NCBI RefSeq assembly: GCF_003034995.1
Contig: NZ_PZKF01000003.1
Span: 62,001 to 126,000 of the forward strand
DNA length: 64,000 nucleotides
Origin: Phaeovulum veldkampii DSM 11550
GTDB taxonomy: Bacteria; Pseudomonadota; Alphaproteobacteria; Rhodobacterales; Rhodobacteraceae
Direction: 5' to 3'
Shown here: positions 62,929-64,000 of the stretch, piece after piece
Numbering within the stretch: position 1 is the stretch's first letter
How the letters are laid out: the number at the start of each line of letters is the position of its first letter
Program-made: the position numbers and the translations under genes
The notes under the pieces: generated by a model
What the model saw: only the letters and a program-made list of their open reading frames with translations
The model's database searches: none
What the model was told of the DNA's origin: nothing

Positions 62929-64000
62929 GTGCCCACGTTTCACATCCCCCGAAAGCTCATCATCGGTGACTTGCGCATTGCCGAAGGTGATCTGCTCACA
63001 GCGCCTGGTGTCGCAATCGTTCTCGCCGAACCAGGGGCAGGAAAAACTGCGCTGCTGGCCAGTCTCGCGGCGCGCTTTGGCACAACGCCAATCAAGGCAA
63101 GCATCTTCGAAAGAACGACTGCGCCCTGCATTGTCGTCGATGCTTTCGATGAGGTTGCTCGCATTGATCCGACAGGCCTTCATCGCGCTTTGAAAGAGCT
63201 GCGACATACCGGGGCTGATCGCACAATCCTGTCGAGTCGATCCGGGGAATGGAGCGACGCCGACACCCGCCTGCTGCATGACATCATGGGTATCGAGCCA
63301 ATCCTCGCCAGATTGATTCCTTTTGATCAAGACGAGCAGGCGCTGCTTTTTCGCCATCGCCATGCTGACGCCAGCTTCGAGAATTTCCTCTCCGATGCCG
63401 CACGTCACGACCTAACTCATCTCCTTGGCAATCCAGAGTTCCTGAATCTGTTCGCGGATGCGTTCGTTCAGGCCGGAGGCCGATTCACGAACCGACATGA
63501 GATCTTCGGCGACGCGGTTCGCTATCTGGCTCGCGAAACAAATAGGTCGGTTTCTACACGTGATGCGCCCACGGCAGAGCAACGTATCGCTTTTGCGGAC
63601 GAGGTCTTTGCTCGGCTCCTTTTGTCAGGTTCCGATGGCGTATCAACGACCGATCTCGCCGAAGGCTCGACGTTTTCCCGTATCCAAGACCTTGGACTGC
63701 CCGACCAACGGGTCGCTTCAATCCTCGACACCCGCCTTTTCCGTCCCGCCGCGGGCGCTGATCGACATGAACCCGTTCACCGCATCGTTGCTGAGCATTG
63801 TGCAGCCCGGGCGCTTGTCCAACGGATTGACGATCCTGCAAATACATTCACTGTGAAGCAGTGTCTCAGCCTCGTGGCACCCAACGGTGCCACCCGTGAT
63901 GACCTTCGTGGTCTCCTTGGTTGGATGGCGGCATTGGGAAGCCAGAATGTCCAGGATGCGGCAATCGATGTTGACCCCTATGCAGTCCTCTCAAACGGGG
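62929..64000 (+). CDS. STAND/NACHT-like NTPase, 5' part, runs off window
   Basis: A frame open from 62860 to the right edge without a stop; at least 357 residues from GTG 62929. The true start is unclear (GTG 62866, TTG 62908 or GTG 62929; none has a good ribosome site). Walker A AEPGAGKT (residues 33-40), Walker B IVVDAFDE (68-75), SSRSGEW (102-108, sensor-like Arg) and HRIVAEHCAARAL (284-296), the winged-helix-like motif common in large bacterial NACHT/STAND proteins. Codon use is less GC3-biased than in the rest of the window. Such NTPases often act in anti-phage defence; function here is inferred. Confidence 0.8.
   Translation, partial: MPTFHIPRKLIIGDLRIAEGDLLTAPGVAIVLAEPGAGKTALLASLAARFGTTPIKASIFERTTAPCIVVDAFDEVARIDPTGLHRALKELRHTGADRTILSSRSGEWSDADTRLLHDIMGIEPILARLIPFDQDEQALLFRHRHADASFENFLSDAARHDLTHLLGNPEFLNLFADAFVQAGGRFTNRHEIFGDAVRYLARETNRSVSTRDAPTAEQRIAFADEVFARLLLSGSDGVSTTDLAEGSTFSRIQDLGLPDQRVASILDTRLFRPAAGADRHEPVHRIVAEHCAARALVQRIDDPANTFTVKQCLSLVAPNGATRDDLRGLLGWMAALGSQNVQDAAIDVDPYAVLSNG

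Overview
The window reads as chromosomal DNA of an alphaproteobacterium of the Rhodobacteraceae/Paracoccaceae type. It is GC-rich with strongly GC-biased third codon positions. Its gene set fits that family: sciP next to ctrA, Hsp20 followed by DUF1150, an IscU-like scaffold beside hisI, rluD divergent from a DUF6476-like gene, a GTTC-N7-GTTC SOS box, and a CIRCE-controlled groESL. Species cannot be fixed from the sequence alone.

Layout. 0-16.7 kb is dense housekeeping: bamB (3' end), der, mnmA, sciP-ctrA (cell-cycle and motility control), ligA-recG (overlapping, DNA repair), a 40-residue membrane protein behind an SOS box, an Fe-S scaffold, hisI, prfC, dgt, erpA, xth, an atypical SDR and an orphan Fe3+-type ABC ATPase. 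16.7-20.1 kb is a scar region. A remnant of an IS256-type transposase and a remnant of an IS3-type transposase flank an intact APC permease, and unexplained DNA and short tandem repeats surround them. 20.1-44.8 kb carries metabolism and transport: a DUF2059 protein, an HSD10-like SDR, a TPM protein, Lrp-LysE, an aminotransferase, ppk2-tetR, an ATPase-metA-hydrolase operon, a FadL porin, a FemAB/GNAT-like protein, an agmatinase-family enzyme, a TDT transporter, guaB, three ATP-grasp-like proteins of unknown product, a TctC/TctA-TctB tricarboxylate transporter, and groESL. 44.8-62.7 kb returns to housekeeping: TraB-like, Mn-pyrophosphatase, HAD hydrolase, MaoC hydratase, ribF, ltaE, prs, purEK, hsp20-DUF1150, trxB-lrp, an lgt-NDUFAF7-pgeF operon, ubiK and rluD.

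Right edge. rluD ends inside a sequence identical in layout to the 3' half of initiator tRNA-fMet (anticodon loop to CCA), followed by a terminator. Beyond it base composition and codon use change. A large open frame runs off the window. It encodes a P-loop STAND/NACHT-like NTPase with Walker A, Walker B, an SSR sensor-like stretch and an HRIVAEHCAA motif. I read this as the edge of an integrated genomic island, possibly a defence island; that is inference.

The other most interesting points are the SOS-boxed 40-residue membrane protein (possible SidA-like division inhibitor), an overlapping pair of ATP-grasp genes behind a long leader, a three-copy intergenic repeat that always follows plus-strand genes and ends in a terminator-like hairpin, and a dual-frame region at the start of the TPM gene.
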